Shown: positions 34,680 to 42,751 of the stretch, in pieces
Layout of the letters: each line of letters begins with the position of its first letter
How positions within the stretch are numbered: the stretch's first letter is position 1
Assembly (NCBI GenBank): GCA_964472095.1
Contig: CAYYIV010000005.1
Location: forward strand, 112,267-176,266
Direction of reading: 5' to 3'
Length of the DNA stretch: 64,000 bases
From: Pelagibius sp964472095
Lineage (GTDB): Bacteria > Pseudomonadota > Alphaproteobacteria > Kiloniellales > Kiloniellaceae
Notes under the pieces: model-generated
Told to the model about the DNA's origin: nothing
Seen by the model: only the letters and a program-made list of their open reading frames with translations
Database searches by the model: none
Program-made: the position numbers and the translations under genes

Positions 34680-35888
34680 CTAGGCCACGCCGCACATCAG
34701 CATTTCCTTGTTGATCCGTTCCACGGTCCCCGGCTGCGGCTCGCCATCCCGGGCCATCACCGGCAGCAGCTCGCGCAGTCGGTCGTGAAAGCTTCGCACG
34801 CCGTACTCGAGATCCGAAAGCATGATTCCGTCGAAGCCGCTGGATTTGGCAGCCTCGCAGGACCAGATGGTCAGTTGAATGTCTTCTTTGGAGGTGGCCT
34901 TGTCGATGCGCGTGCTGAGGTAGCGGGCGAGGCGCATCTGGCGCGTCTCGTCCTTGTACCGATAGCTTGCGCCGCGCTGCAGGGTGAGGCCGGCATGCAC
35001 CGGGAACTCCTGATAGAACATCATGCTCTCGGGATAGAAGGCGATCACCGTGTTGGGGAACATACCGAGGTAAACCCAGGCACGCTTGTGGCTCTCGGGC
35101 AGTTCCGGCCTGTCCGGCAGGATCTTCTTGTAGTTGCGCACGCTCCACAACCGCCCAGGCCCGTCGTTGAAGGGGCCGAAGGAGCGGTTGGCACCGCCGG
35201 TCAGCGCTTCGTCGAAGTAGCCGTGGCCGTAGAGGTCCTGCAGGCCGGGATGCGCCATCGGCACGTGGTAGCCCTCGTTGTCGACGTCGCGCACCGTCTT
35301 CCAGTTCACCGGGGTTTCCGACTTCCAGTAGCCACGGTAGGCCGGCACCATGTCTGGCGCGTTGTAGAGCGCCGCCTCGGCCTCGAAGGGCGCCATGATT
35401 TCCTTCACCGCGGGCTGATCGCTCGGCTTGAAGCGGATGAACACGAAGCCCTGCCAGATTTCCATCTCCAGGGGCTTCAGGCCGAACGCCACCGGATCCA
35501 GCTTCGGCAGGCTCTTCGGCCGCGCCGGGCTGCGCAGCGTGCCGTCGAGATTGTAGCTCCAGCCGTGGAAGGGGCAGACCAGCGCCGAACGGCACTGCCC
35601 CTTGGTCTTGACCGCGACGCGCGAGCCGCGGTGGCGGCAGACGTTGTGGAAGGCGCGGATGACGCCGTCGTCGCCGCGCAGAATGACCGCCCGCTCACCG
35701 CACATGTCGAAGCAGACGTAGCTCCCCGGCTCCGGCAGGTCATTGTGGTGACAGGCGAGCTGCCAGTGGCGGCGGAACAGCACCTCGGTTTCGAGGTCCT
35801 GAAGTTCCTTGTTGAAATAGGTCCACGCCGGCAGTCCGGACCGATCCCACTTGTCCGGAATCTCAAGTGTTTCCAAAGAGTTACGCAA
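34680..35888 (-). CDS. Rieske non-heme iron oxygenase, alpha subunit (quaternary-amine type)
   Basis: A 402-residue oxygenase component. The Rieske cluster ligands are C84-x-H86 and C105-x2-H108. The mononuclear iron site has H208 and H213 in DVDNEGYHVPMAH. Glu205 occupies the position that is Asp in naphthalene dioxygenase and Glu in carnitine monooxygenase CntA. I use TTG 35888, 7 bases after GGAG; longer starts would place the operator inside the gene. No reductase gene is nearby, so electrons come from an unlinked partner. Substrate probably a betaine or other methylated amine; N-demethylation or C-N cleavage are both possible. Confidence 0.87.
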   Translation of the reverse strand: MRNSLETLEIPDKWDRSGLPAWTYFNKELQDLETEVLFRRHWQLACHHNDLPEPGSYVCFDMCGERAVILRGDDGVIRAFHNVCRHRGSRVAVKTKGQCRSALVCPFHGWSYNLDGTLRSPARPKSLPKLDPVAFGLKPLEMEIWQGFVFIRFKPSDQPAVKEIMAPFEAEAALYNAPDMVPAYRGYWKSETPVNWKTVRDVDNEGYHVPMAHPGLQDLYGHGYFDEALTGGANRSFGPFNDGPGRLWSVRNYKKILPDRPELPESHKRAWVYLGMFPNTVIAFYPESMMFYQEFPVHAGLTLQRGASYRYKDETRQMRLARYLSTRIDKATSKEDIQLTIWSCEAAKSSGFDGIMLSDLEYGVRSFHDRLRELLPVMARDGEPQPGTVERINKEMLMCGVA

Positions 35889-35909
35889 GGAGCGTCTCCA
35901 TTTTTTATA

Positions 35910-35919
35910 TGAGCGCTCA
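35910..35919. promoter_or_regulatory. Predicted BetI-like operator 3
   Basis: The perfect palindrome TGAGCGCTCA with A/T-rich flanks, 22 bases upstream of the TTG start of the Rieske gene and next to the AT-rich TTTTTTATAT tract. Same core and flanks as operators 1 and 2. It would overlap the promoter of the Rieske-permease-ATPase operon. Confidence 0.65.
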
Positions 35920-36016
35920 ATTAAATTATCAGCTTGTCGAGGCTTTGTCACCTGTCCCCGACCGCTTTCGGAAAGGGCCATGGAGAAACAAGGTCTTAGC
36001 CGGCATGGCCCAGGAG

Positions 36017-37009
36017 TTATCCAGAAGCCTGTCGATGGGCGCGCCGGTAACCGCTGGGACTGACCGCAAAGTGCTGGCGGAAAATCCGCGAGAAGGCCGA
36101 GTGCGACCCGAATCCGCAGCGGACGGCAACGACCTGCATGGACAGCCGGGTGTCGAGCAGCAGGCGTCGCGCCGCCTGCAGCCGGAGGCGCAGGTAGTAG
36201 GTGCCGGGTCCCAGGCCGAGGGACTGCTTGAACAGCAGTTCCAGAGTGCGCACGGAAATTTCCAGGCGCTTGGCGATGGCCGCGGTGGTCAGCGGGCTGT
36301 CCAGGCGGGATTCCATCAGACGGATGGCTGCGGCTACGCGCGGCTCGTATCCTGCCAAGCGGCCGAGCGAGACCAGCGGCTGGGCATCCGTCGCCGCATG
36401 GGCCTCGTCGTAGATGAAGACGCTGGCGACCTCGAGGGCCAGCGGATAGCCGAAGCGGCTGCGGATCAGGTGCAGCATGAGGTCAAAGGTCGGCGAGGCG
36501 CCGCCGCTGGTGAAGGTGCGGCCGTCGATGACGAAGCGATCCGGCAGCACGTTCACCTCCGGAAAACGGGCGGCCAGGTCCTCGAGATCCTCCCAGTGGG
36601 TGGTCGCCGCGTGGCCGTCCAGCAGGCCGGCTCGGGCGAGCAGCCAGCTGCCGGCCTCGACCCCGCCGACGGCCCGGAAGCGCCGCGCTGCCGTGCGCAG
36701 GGCGCCAAGGGTCTCCCGGCCGGCGTGGCGGTCCTGATTGAACCCGGCGACGACGATGAGGGCATCGCCCTCGCAGTCCTTGCCAAAGCGGCCCCCGGCG
36801 GCGACCGGCACGCCGCAGGTGAGCGACGCCGCGGCGCCGTCGGGCGTGACTATGCGCCAGGAGAAGAGCGGGCGGCGCGCCAGCCGGTTGGCGGCGCGCA
36901 TGGGGTCGAGCGTCGAGGCCAGCGACATCATGGAGGAGTCGGGCAGCAGCAGCAGCGTCACCCGGAGCGGGTCGTCCGAGGGTGCGAAAATAGAGCTTTC
37001 GTGATTCAT
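36017..37009 (-). CDS. GATase1/AraC-type regulator, CdhR-like (carnitine catabolism)
   Basis: A 330-residue regulator of the GlxA/CdhR class: an N-terminal DJ-1/class I amidotransferase-like sensor domain (VTLLLLPDSSMMSLASTLDPMRAANRL) and a C-terminal AraC pair of helix-turn-helices (TTAAIAKRLEISVRTLELLFKQ, then VVAVRCGFGSHSAFSRIFRQHFAVSPSGYR). ATG 37009 is chosen. It is divergent from the BKACE gene with a 101-base gap. CdhR in Pseudomonas activates L-carnitine catabolic genes, and the same gene types follow here. Confidence 0.87.
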   Translation of the reverse strand: MNHESSIFAPSDDPLRVTLLLLPDSSMMSLASTLDPMRAANRLARRPLFSWRIVTPDGAAASLTCGVPVAAGGRFGKDCEGDALIVVAGFNQDRHAGRETLGALRTAARRFRAVGGVEAGSWLLARAGLLDGHAATTHWEDLEDLAARFPEVNVLPDRFVIDGRTFTSGGASPTFDLMLHLIRSRFGYPLALEVASVFIYDEAHAATDAQPLVSLGRLAGYEPRVAAAIRLMESRLDSPLTTAAIAKRLEISVRTLELLFKQSLGLGPGTYYLRLRLQAARRLLLDTRLSMQVVAVRCGFGSHSAFSRIFRQHFAVSPSGYRRAHRQASG

Positions 37010-37110
37010 CAAGTCTTCTTCGTAATCCGTCGAACGAAAATCTGCAACAGCGTCATCATCGCCCGGAAAATTTGCCTGCAGAGCAGGCGGGCAGGACAAG
37101 GAGGGTCATC

Positions 37111-38016
37111 ATGGGACTGCACCCCAGCCGCGACGTCTTCATCACCTGTGCCGTGACCGGCGCTGGCGACACCACCGGCCGTTCCGACAAGGTGCCGGTC
37201 ACCCCATGCCAGATCGCGGACTCCTGCATCGAGGCCGCGGCGGCCGGGGCCGCCATCGTGCATATCCATGTGCGCGATCCCGAGAGCGGCCGGCCGGCGC
37301 GCGCCCCTGCCCTCTACCGTGAGGTCGTCGAGCATATCCGCGACGCGGGCACCGACGTGGTGATCAACCTGACCGCCGGCATGGGCGGTGATCTCACGCT
37401 CGGCAGCGTCGAGAGGCCGCTGCCCCCGGCCGGTGCCGGCACCGACATGGCCGGCGCCAGCGAGCGCCTGGCCCATGTCGCCGAGATCCTGCCGGAGATC
37501 TGCACCATCGACTGCGGCACCATGAATTTCGGCGAGGGCGACTACATCATGACCAACACGCCGGCCATGCTGAAGGAGATGGCCCGGCAAGTGCAGGCGC
37601 TCGGCGTGCGCCCGGAGATCGAAGCCTTCGACACCGGCCACCTGCTGCTCGCCAAATGGCTGAAGGACCAGGGCCTGATCGACGATCCGGTGATGGTCCA
37701 GCTCTGCATGGGTATTCCCTGGGGGGCGCCGGACGACCTGGCGACCCTCATGGCGATGACCGCCAACATGCCAGAGGGCTGGGTGTTCTCCGCCTTCTCC
37801 ATCGGCCGCAACCAGCTGCCCTACGCCGCCTTGGCGCTGCTGGCGGGCGGCAACATCCGCGTCGGCCTGGAGGACAACATCTGGCTCGACAAGGGCGTGC
37901 TGGCGACCAACGGCCAGCTGGTCGAACGCGCGGCGACCATCGCGCGCGCCATGGGCAGCCGGGTCCTCACGCCTGCCGAGGTGCGCGAGAAACTGCAGTT
38001 GAAGAAGCGCTGGTGA
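37111..38016 (+). CDS. Beta-keto acid cleavage enzyme (BKACE), probable dehydrocarnitine cleavage
   Basis: A 301-residue DUF849/BKACE TIM-barrel zinc enzyme. The metal-binding HIHVRD motif, INLTAGMGGD, DCGTMNF and GLEDNIW are all present. The carnitine-type member condenses 3-dehydrocarnitine with acetyl-CoA, giving betainyl-CoA and acetoacetate. ATG 37111 follows AAGGAGGG. The specificity call rests on the next gene, a carnitine dehydrogenase fused to a thioesterase, and on the CdhR-like regulator. Confidence 0.88.
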   Translation: MGLHPSRDVFITCAVTGAGDTTGRSDKVPVTPCQIADSCIEAAAAGAAIVHIHVRDPESGRPARAPALYREVVEHIRDAGTDVVINLTAGMGGDLTLGSVERPLPPAGAGTDMAGASERLAHVAEILPEICTIDCGTMNFGEGDYIMTNTPAMLKEMARQVQALGVRPEIEAFDTGHLLLAKWLKDQGLIDDPVMVQLCMGIPWGAPDDLATLMAMTANMPEGWVFSAFSIGRNQLPYAALALLAGGNIRVGLEDNIWLDKGVLATNGQLVERAATIARAMGSRVLTPAEVREKLQLKKRW

Positions 38017-38021
38017 GCGCC

Positions 38022-39497
38022 ATGACCGAAGTGAAGAAGGCAGCCGCCATCGGCGGCGGCGTGATCGGGGCCGGCTGGGTCGCCCGCCTCCTGGAGAACG
38101 GTATCGACGTCGCGGTCTACGATCCGGCGCCGGAGGCCGAGCGCCGCCTACAGGCCGTACTCGACAATGCCGAGCGGGCCTACGCCAAGCTCACCCTGGC
38201 GCCGCGCCGGGAAAAAGGCGCCCTCAGCTTCCATCCGAGCATCGCCGCGGCGGTGGCCGGTGCCGGGCTCATCGTCGAATCGGTGCCGGAGCGCCTCGAT
38301 ATCAAGCAGGCGGTCTACGCGGAGGTGGAGGCCGCCGCCGACCCCCGCGCAATCATCGCCTCCTCGACCTCCGGCATCCTGCCGAGCGACCTGCAGGCCG
38401 GGATGAAGCACCCCGGGCGCCTGCTCGTCGCACATCCCTTCAATCCCGTCTACCTGCTGCCGCTGGTCGAGCTGGTCGGCGGCGCGCAGACGGCGCCGGA
38501 GACCGTAGATCGCGCCAAGGCGCTCTACGCCGCGATGGGCATGCATCCGCTGCACATCCGCAAGGAGATCGAGGCCTTCGTCGCCGACCGCCTGCTGGAG
38601 GCGGTGTGGCGCGAGTGCCTCTGGCTGGTGACCGACGGCATCGCCACCACGGCGGAGATCGACGATGCGATTCGCTTCGGCTTCGGCCTGCGCTGGGCCC
38701 AAATGGGCATTTTCGAGACCTACCGCATCGCCGGCGGCGAGGCTGGCATGCGCCACTTCATGGCCCAGTTCGGCCCTTGCCTGAAGTGGCCCTGGACCAA
38801 GCTGACCGACGTGCCGGACTTCACCGAGGAGCTGGTCGACCTCGTTTCGTCGCAGTCCGACGCGCAGTCCGGCAGCTATTCCATCCGCGAGCTGGAGCGC
38901 ATCCGCGACGACAACCTCATTGCCATCCTGCAGGCCCTGAAGGTGAAGGACTGGGGCGCCGGCAAGACCCTCGCCGCCTATGAGCGCCGCCTGGTCGACG
39001 CCGCCGGCGCCACGGCGGAAGCGGCAGACTTCTCGCAGCCGATCGCGACGCTGGCGCGCCGCGTGCCGGCCGACTGGACCGACTACAACAACCACATGAC
39101 CGAGAGCCGCTACCTGCAGTGCTTCGCCGACTCCAGCGACGCCCTGTTGCGGCTCATCGGCGTCGATGCCGATTACGTAGCCGGCGGCGGCTCCTACTTC
39201 ACCGTCGAAACCCACATCCGCCACCTCGACGAGGTGGCGGCGCTGGAGCCGGTCACCGCGACGACCCAGGTGCTGGAGGCCAAGGGCAAGAAGCTCCGCC
39301 TCTTCCACCGCCTCTACCATGGCGACGGCCGCCTGCTGGCAACCGGCGAGCACCTGCTGATCCACGTCAGCCTGGCAACGCGCAGTGCCGCCGAACCGGC
39401 ACCCGCCATCGCCGAAAAGGCCACCGAGATCGCCGCCGCCCACGCCCGCCTCGCCTGGCCAGAGGAGGCCGGCCGCGCCGTCGGCCAGCCGCGCTAG
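38022..39497 (+). CDS. lcdH: L-carnitine dehydrogenase / betainyl-CoA thioesterase fusion
   Basis: A 491-residue bifunctional protein. The N-terminal two thirds are a 3-hydroxyacyl-CoA-dehydrogenase-like NAD enzyme (AAIGGGVIGAGWVARLL, HPFNPVYLLPLVELVGG) that oxidises L-carnitine to 3-dehydrocarnitine. The C-terminal part (from about residue 340) is a hot-dog thioesterase (PADWTDYNNHMTESRYL) that would release glycine betaine from betainyl-CoA. This fusion is known in rhizobia. ATG 38022 is used; GTG 38013, overlapping the BKACE stop, is possible. All three steps from carnitine to betaine are thus covered with BKACE. Confidence 0.88.
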   Translation: MTEVKKAAAIGGGVIGAGWVARLLENGIDVAVYDPAPEAERRLQAVLDNAERAYAKLTLAPRREKGALSFHPSIAAAVAGAGLIVESVPERLDIKQAVYAEVEAAADPRAIIASSTSGILPSDLQAGMKHPGRLLVAHPFNPVYLLPLVELVGGAQTAPETVDRAKALYAAMGMHPLHIRKEIEAFVADRLLEAVWRECLWLVTDGIATTAEIDDAIRFGFGLRWAQMGIFETYRIAGGEAGMRHFMAQFGPCLKWPWTKLTDVPDFTEELVDLVSSQSDAQSGSYSIRELERIRDDNLIAILQALKVKDWGAGKTLAAYERRLVDAAGATAEAADFSQPIATLARRVPADWTDYNNHMTESRYLQCFADSSDALLRLIGVDADYVAGGGSYFTVETHIRHLDEVAALEPVTATTQVLEAKGKKLRLFHRLYHGDGRLLATGEHLLIHVSLATRSAAEPAPAIAEKATEIAAAHARLAWPEEAGRAVGQPR

Positions 39498-39510
39498 AGG
39501 GAGACGAGCC

Positions 39511-40671
39511 ATGCATTTCGGACTCAGCGACGAGCAACAGATGATCGTCGATACCCTGCGCAGCTTCGTGGAGAACGAGCTCTATCCGCACGAAGCGCTG
39601 GTGGAGCGCGAGGGCGCCGTACCGCGCGAAATCGGCCAGGAGATCGCCCGCAAGTGCCTCGAGCTCGGCTTCTTCGCGGCCAACATGCCCGAAGCAGTCG
39701 GCGGCGGCGGCCTTGGCCATCTCGACTTCACCCTTCTGGAGCGCGAACTCGGCCGCGCCTCCATGGCGCTGACCGTGTTCTTCGGCCGGCCCTCCGGCAT
39801 CCTGCTGGCCTGCGAGGGCGAGCAGCGCGAACGCTACCTGCTGCCGGCGGTACGCGGCGAGAAGTTCGACGCCCTGGCGATGTCGGAGCCCGACGCCGGC
39901 TCGGACGTGCGCGGCATGAAGTGCCTGGCGCGGCCGGATGGCGACGACTGGATCGTCAACGGCAGCAAGCACTTCATCAGCCACGCCGACATCGCCGACT
40001 TCGTCATCGTCTTCGTCGCCAGCGGCGAGGAGGAGACGTCGGCCGGGCCGAAGAAGAAGATCACCTGCTTCCTGGTCGACCGCGGCATGCCGGGCTTCGA
40101 GATCCGCAAGGGCTACAACTCGGTCTCGCACCGCGGCTACCACAACTGCATCCTCAGCTTCGACAACTGCCGCCTGCCCAAGGCGCAGATCCTCGGTGAG
40201 CCGCACCGCGGCTTCGAGCTGGCCAACGAGTGGCTTTACGCCACCCGCCTCACCGTTGCCGCCATGAGCGTCGGGCGGGCGCGCCGCGCCTTCGACTACG
40301 CCGTCGGCTATGCCGCCGAGCGCAAGCAGTTCGGCCAGAAGATCGGCCGCTTCCAGGGCGTCTCCTTCAAGCTCGCCGACATGGTGACCGAGATCGACGC
40401 CGCCGACTGGCTCACCCTGGCCGCCGCCTGGCGCCTCGACCAAGGCCTGCCGTCCAACCGCGAGATCGCTTCGGCCAAGCTCTACGCCACTGAGATGCTG
40501 GCTCGCGTCACAGACGAGGCGATCCAGATTCACGGCGGCATGGGCCTGATGGACGACCTGCCGCTGGAGCGCTTCTGGCGCGACGCGCGGGTGGAGCGCA
40601 TCTGGGACGGCACCTCGGAGATCCAGCGTCACATCATCTCGCGCGAGCTGCTTCGTCCTCTCGGGTGCTGA
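39511..40671 (+). CDS. Acyl-CoA dehydrogenase (possible gamma-butyrobetainyl-CoA/CaiA-like)
   Basis: A 386-residue FAD enzyme of the acyl-CoA dehydrogenase family: helical N-domain (FGLSDEQQMIVDTLRSFVENEL), flavin loop ALAMSEPDAGSDV, WIVNGSKHFISHA, RKQFGQKIGRFQGV, and IHGGMGLMDDLPLERFWRDAR. At the position of the usual catalytic Glu (YEGT) the sequence is IWDGTSEIQRHI, with Asp. In this operon it could oxidise gamma-butyrobetainyl-CoA to crotonobetainyl-CoA. It follows the carnitine dehydrogenase by 13 bases. Confidence 0.9.
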   Translation: MHFGLSDEQQMIVDTLRSFVENELYPHEALVEREGAVPREIGQEIARKCLELGFFAANMPEAVGGGGLGHLDFTLLERELGRASMALTVFFGRPSGILLACEGEQRERYLLPAVRGEKFDALAMSEPDAGSDVRGMKCLARPDGDDWIVNGSKHFISHADIADFVIVFVASGEEETSAGPKKKITCFLVDRGMPGFEIRKGYNSVSHRGYHNCILSFDNCRLPKAQILGEPHRGFELANEWLYATRLTVAAMSVGRARRAFDYAVGYAAERKQFGQKIGRFQGVSFKLADMVTEIDAADWLTLAAAWRLDQGLPSNREIASAKLYATEMLARVTDEAIQIHGGMGLMDDLPLERFWRDARVERIWDGTSEIQRHIISRELLRPLGC

Positions 40672-40675
40672 TACG

Positions 40676-42751
40676 ATGAGATCACTGGAGCGCCTGCTGC
40701 GTCCGCGCTCGATCGCCGTCTTCGGCGGCGTGCCGGCCGCAGCGGTGATCGACCAGTGCGACCGTATGGGCTTTGCCGGCGAGATCTGGCCGGTGCATCC
40801 GAGCAAGGCGGAGATCGGCGGGCGCCGAGCCTATCGCAGCGTCGCCGAACTGCCCGGCGCGCCGGATGCCGCCTTCGTGGCGGTGAACCGCCACCTCACC
40901 ATCGAGGTTGTGCGCGAACTGGCAGCCTTGGGCGCCGGAGGCGCCGTCTGCTATGCCTCCGGCTTCCGCGAGGCCGGCAGCGAGGACGCCGAGGGCAACG
41001 GCCTGCAGGCGGCCCTGGTCGCGGCCGCCGGCGCCATGCCGATGATCGGCCCCAACTGCTACGGCGTGATCAACTACGGCGACGGCGCGCTCTTATGGCC
41101 CGACCAGCACGGTGGCCGCCGGCTGGCGGCGAAGGAACGCGGCGTCGCCATCGTCACCCAGTCCTCCAACATCGCCATCAACATGACCATGCAGCGGCGC
41201 GGCCTGCCGCTGGCCTTCGTCGCCACCGCCGGCAACCAGGCGCAAACCGGGCTTTCCGAGCTCGCCCTCGGGCTGCTCGACGACCCGCGCGTAACGGTGC
41301 TCGGCCTGCACATCGAAGGCTTCGACTCCCTAGCCGCTCTAGAGGCAGTGGCGGCGAAGGCGCGCGCTCTGAAGAAGCCGGTGGTTGCCATGAAGCTCGG
41401 CCGCTCCGCCGAGGCGCGCGCGGCGACACTCTCCCACACCGCCTCCCTTGCCGGCTCCGATGCCGCCGCCACCGCGTTCCTGAAGCGCCTCGGCATCGCC
41501 CGCCTCGACAGCATACCCGCCTTCCTCGAGGCCTTGAAGCTGCTGCACGTCCACGGGCCGCTCGGCGGCTTCGCGATCTCCTCCATGAGCTGCTCGGGCG
41601 GCGAGGCCTCGGTCATGGCCGATGCCGCCGAGGGGCGCCGGGTGAAGTACCGCGCGCTCACGCCGGCGCAGACCGGGGCGGTGAAGGAGACCCTCGGCCC
41701 GCTGGTCAGCGTCGCCAACCCGCTCGACTACCATACCTTCATCTGGGCTGACCAACCGGCGATGACGGCGACCTTCTCGGCCATGGTCGCCGCCGGCTTC
41801 GACCTCAACCTGCTGGTGCTCGACTTCCCGCGCGGCGACCGCTGCTCCGATGCCGACTGGTGGCCGACGCTCAACGCCTTCGAGGCTGCCTTGAAATCGC
41901 AGGGTGCCAAGGGCGCCATCGTCGCCAGCCTGCCGGAAAACCTCTCGGAGGTGCAGGCTGCCGAGTTGCTGGAACGCGGCATCGCACCGCTCGCCGGTAT
42001 CGACGATGCCCTGGCCGCGGCGGAGGCGGCCGCCGACATCGGTGCCGCCTGGCGCCGCGAGCCACCGCCGCCGGTCGTCGCCGCAACCGGCGCCGCAGTA
42101 GGATTCACGGAGACTCTGGACGAAGCCGCCGCCAAGCTCCTGCTGGCCCGCCACGGCATCGCCGTGCCCGAGGGCCGCCGCGCCACCGATGCCGCGGAGG
42201 CCGTCGCCGCAGCCGAGGAGCTCGGCTTTCCGGTGGCTCTGAAGGTCCTCGGCCTCGCCCACAAGACCGAGGCCGGTGCAGTCCGCCTCAACCTCGCCAC
42301 CCCAGAAGCAGTGCACAAGGCGGCGCGCGAACTCGAGCATCTCGGAAAGGGCCTCTACGTCGAGCGCATGGTGGCGGCGCCGCTGGCCGAGCTCATCGTC
42401 GGCATCACCTGCGATCCGCCCTTCGGCCTGGTCATGACCCTCGGCAGCGGCGGCGAGCTGGTGGAGATTCTGCGCGACACTGCGACCCTTCTACTACCGG
42501 CGACCCGCGGCGAGATCGAAGCGGCGCTCGCCGGCCTGCGTGCGGCGCCGCTGCTGCAAGGCTACCGCGGCAGGCCCTTGGCCGATCTCACAGCCGCAGT
42601 CGCATCCATCGAGGCGGTGCAGCGTCTTGCCATCGCCGAGGCAGCCGCCATGGTGGAACTCGAGATCAACCCCTTGATCGTTTGCGCCGAAGGCCGGGGA
42701 GCATTCGCCGCCGACGCCCTCATCGTCAGGAAGGAGACCACCGATGTCTGA
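40676..42751 (+). CDS. ADP-forming acyl-CoA synthetase (single-chain)
   Basis: A 691-residue NDP-forming acyl-CoA ligase with the alpha part first (CoA-binding fold RPRSIAVFGG, then GPNCYGVINY and the catalytic-His motif TLSHTASLAGSD) and the beta ATP-grasp part last (LLARHGIAVPEG, GFPVALKVLGLAHKTEAGAVRLN, MVELEINPLIV). It makes an acyl-CoA from a free acid with ATP to ADP plus phosphate. Known betaine:CoA ligases of carnitine metabolism (CaiC) are AMP-forming, so this would be an alternative activation step. It overlaps the hydratase gene by 8 bases. Confidence 0.9.
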   Translation: MRSLERLLRPRSIAVFGGVPAAAVIDQCDRMGFAGEIWPVHPSKAEIGGRRAYRSVAELPGAPDAAFVAVNRHLTIEVVRELAALGAGGAVCYASGFREAGSEDAEGNGLQAALVAAAGAMPMIGPNCYGVINYGDGALLWPDQHGGRRLAAKERGVAIVTQSSNIAINMTMQRRGLPLAFVATAGNQAQTGLSELALGLLDDPRVTVLGLHIEGFDSLAALEAVAAKARALKKPVVAMKLGRSAEARAATLSHTASLAGSDAAATAFLKRLGIARLDSIPAFLEALKLLHVHGPLGGFAISSMSCSGGEASVMADAAEGRRVKYRALTPAQTGAVKETLGPLVSVANPLDYHTFIWADQPAMTATFSAMVAAGFDLNLLVLDFPRGDRCSDADWWPTLNAFEAALKSQGAKGAIVASLPENLSEVQAAELLERGIAPLAGIDDALAAAEAAADIGAAWRREPPPPVVAATGAAVGFTETLDEAAAKLLLARHGIAVPEGRRATDAAEAVAAAEELGFPVALKVLGLAHKTEAGAVRLNLATPEAVHKAARELEHLGKGLYVERMVAAPLAELIVGITCDPPFGLVMTLGSGGELVEILRDTATLLLPATRGEIEAALAGLRAAPLLQGYRGRPLADLTAAVASIEAVQRLAIAEAAAMVELEINPLIVCAEGRGAFAADALIVRKETTDV

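Noticed and set aside
35881..35901. Six-codon mini-frame (ATG GAG ACG CTC CTT GCG TAA) overlapping the TTG start of the Rieske gene
   Set aside because: No ribosome-binding site ahead of it and the sequence is simply the spacer of the real start in another frame; a regulatory upstream ORF cannot be excluded but is unsupported.
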